From CAVRXT01 sp963725655 (GTDB lineage Bacteria > Acidobacteriota > Terriglobia > Acidiferrales > UBA7541): DNA of 64,000 bases. Where the stretch lies: contig CAVRYY010000001.1 of the NCBI GenBank assembly GCA_963725655.1, positions 558,001 to 622,000 on the forward strand. The letters are read 5' to 3'. Below the pieces are notes generated by a model. It was not told where the DNA came from, did no database searches, and saw nothing but the letters and a program-made list of their open reading frames with translations. The translations under genes were made by a program, and so were the position numbers. Positions 62,269 to 64,000 of this stretch are shown here, one piece after another. Every line of letters begins with the position of its first letter. The stretch's first letter is position 1.

Positions 62269-62644
62269 GTTCTGTTCCTCCGGTACCAGCTCCGTTGCGA
62301 TATCCCCACACTCCGGCCGGCTTTCCGTGGGAGGGTAATGCAAACGGATTACCATATAAATACTCGTACCGTGGTTCTAAGTCACTGGCGAGAAAGAGCT
62401 TCCGGCGCGGGCGATGACAAGTGGCATATCGGAACTGATCCCATTGGGGCATGGTTGACGCGGGTTGAACCACGCCCGGCGGTGCTTCCGACGGGGCGTA
62501 AGCGTACGTTATTTCGCGGGCGGCGCGACGGATGCGCGGCCCGCGCAGTGTTAGGGCGTTGTGGGTTTTGGTGCCACACGTGCGACCGCGCGTTGCGGTG
62601 ATTCGCAGCGCGCGATCGCAGCGATGGGCGCCGTAGGTCGCTCG
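62269..62644. other. Intergenic region between the two ART-like genes, with a hairpin
   Basis: The 376-bp gap has no convincing gene. It includes a long GC hairpin at 62582-62619 (CGCGCGTTGCG with CGCAGCGCGCG, one mismatch, extended by GCGA/TCGC), about 26 bases past the stop of the upstream paralogue. It may terminate that transcript. A second GC-rich near-palindrome lies near 62515-62550. Confidence 0.5.
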
Positions 62645-64000
62645 CTAATAAATTGCGGTGCAGGCGAGGCTGTTGTCAGCCCTGGCCCGGCAGTAGTGCC
62701 CGATCTGCAGTCCATTGGCTGGCAGCCAGGCGAGCTCGCCGTACTGTACCGACCCCGCGTTGAGTTGGATATTGTAAGAACTGCTGTCTACGGAGGTGTT
62801 GAAACTGTTTCGATCGTTAATTAAACAGGACATCTGGGCGGGTTTGGTTGGGTCTGCGGGCTTGGACGCGGCGGTGAGCCGGCAATAATCGGCATAGCCA
62901 TCGCCGTCGATGTCCACCATGGCCCCGGTATTGGGTAACCTTTGGCGACGATTGGGGTGGTTACCTGACCACTAAACCCGCTTCCCGTGGACAAAACGCA
63001 GAGCACAGATTCCAGGGCAGGGTTGGCTTCGGGAATGGCACGGCAATAATCGGCTTTGCCGTCACCATTGACATCGGCGGACCACGCCGCGGTCGGGCGA
63101 TAGTAGGTGGTTTCCAATTCCTCGCTCGACTCAAAGTCGATGCCGAAGACTCCGTTGTTCGTGTTGAACGGCAAACACCGCAAATGGTCGTTGGCATCCA
63201 CCCGGCAATAGGCTTTGGTGCCATTGCCGGTCACATCGGCCCAGAATTGCGAACCAGGGGCTCCGTTGTCAGTGAACAGGGCCGGAACGATGGCTGATCC
63301 TGGACCGGCGGGCGCGGTGCCGGGGTATACCGAACAAAGCATATAGAAATTCTTGAGGTAGGGCGCGACGCTGCAAAAGGCCGGCCGGTGGTTACCGGTA
63401 AGGCCATCGACCCACTGCCCCCCACCGTAATATTGACTGGGCTGTGCACCGAACTCCACCGCCACAGGACTTATCTTTGCTGTGTTGGATTTTGGGAAAT
63501 TGTCGCATTTTATATCGTAACGAGTACCGTTCACGTTGCTGTTGGCCCAGCAGAAGGCAATATCGCCGGGCTGGCCGGTGACGTTGACGAAGGCAAATGA
63601 TTCGTAGTGGCTCGGAGTGTCAGTAAGCGCCCCGTAGAGTACTACCGTGTCGAATATCCCCTGTTCGCCGTCTTTGTTGGTGCTGGCGGTCTGACGATAG
63701 CATGCCACATAAGGAGTCCAGTACAACATACACATATCGGCCAAGCCGTCACCATCGACGTCCACCCACTGGCGGAACTGTCCGACAGGTACGGACGGGC
63801 TGACGTTCGTGGTGATGCCAAAGCCCGCCGGCGTGTTCAGAGGAACTGTCGCTACAACAGTCTCTGGCAGATCGGGGCAGTCGCTGGAACCCGTGGAAGC
63901 TGTCGAATCCGTGGAGCGCTGTTGCCTACTCACTACCGGTCCCGTACCGTTGGCTCCGCAAAAGAAGCCCTCCGGCACGGCAACCGCCAAGCTACTCCCC
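62645..64000 (-). CDS. Second ART-like/FG-GAP protein, N-terminus outside window, with frameshift
   Basis: This paralogue of 60243-62268 has its visible part beginning GSSLAVAVPEGFFCGANGTG, matching the middle of its neighbour. All seven repeats are present, from FRQWVDVDGDGLADMCMLYW to HYCRARADNSLACTAIY. The ART domain, if present, lies beyond position 64000. A one-base loss in the CCC run at 62933-62935 breaks the frame between GYP and NTGAMVDIDGDG; the neighbour's intact alignment shows the expected reading. It is same-strand and tandem with the first copy, clearly a duplication. Function is inferred from the neighbour only. Confidence 0.7.

Noticed and set aside
1..64000. CRISPR arrays, rRNA genes, insertion sequences or prophage genes
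   Set aside because: I saw no regularly spaced repeats, no rRNA segments, no transposase and no phage structural genes.

Overview
This 64 kb window looks like a chromosomal segment of a GC-rich (roughly 60 % by eye) Gram-negative soil-type bacterium. The gene families, such as the PQQ operon, SurE, a MerR regulator beside Der, TonB-type and kelch lipoproteins and many secreted peptidases, resemble Acidobacteriota. That placement is inference: there is no rRNA gene here to test it.

About 1-17,100 is a surface-polysaccharide or glycoconjugate island. It holds four GT4 glycosyltransferases, one free GT2 and one FkbM-GT2 fusion protein, a NodU/CmcH-type carbamoyltransferase, an AsnB-like amidotransferase, a membrane transglutaminase-like protein, a GDP-mannose-4,6-dehydratase-like enzyme, a methyltransferase and a degraded GT2 remnant. 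Two small genes (a 108-aa alpha-beta-barrel-like protein and a SnoaL-like protein) interrupt it.

About 17,190-32,000 is rich in one-carbon, betaine or amine metabolism. It contains a BHMT-like methyltransferase, a CrtI/PYROXD2-like flavoenzyme divergent from a TetR regulator, a Rieske oxygenase of the choline monooxygenase/betaine demethylase type, purU, a PuuB-like amine oxidase, two SDRs and a ProC-like reductase. A large CocE/NonD hydrolase and an unusual 899-aa PilZ-like/acidic/TonB protein sit inside it. It is followed directly by a complete compact pqqABCDE operon (32,134-35,349), including a 25-codon pqqA.

About 35,400-56,600 is mostly housekeeping: surE, tRNA-Pro(GGG), a MerR regulator, der with a long Gly/Arg tail, sucA, rpsU, glgC and eno with a basic N-terminal extension. 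Secreted hydrolases and several poorly characterised genes lie among these.

The last part (56,600-64,000) is an exported-protein region. It has a kelch lipoprotein with three near-identical N-terminal repeats, a peroxiredoxin, and two tandem paralogues. The complete copy has a signal peptide, a pertussis/cholera-toxin-like ADP-ribosyltransferase domain and seven FG-GAP-like repeats, each with a cysteine pair. Each paralogue carries one single-base frameshift, at a different place. This pair is the most novel-looking item in the window.
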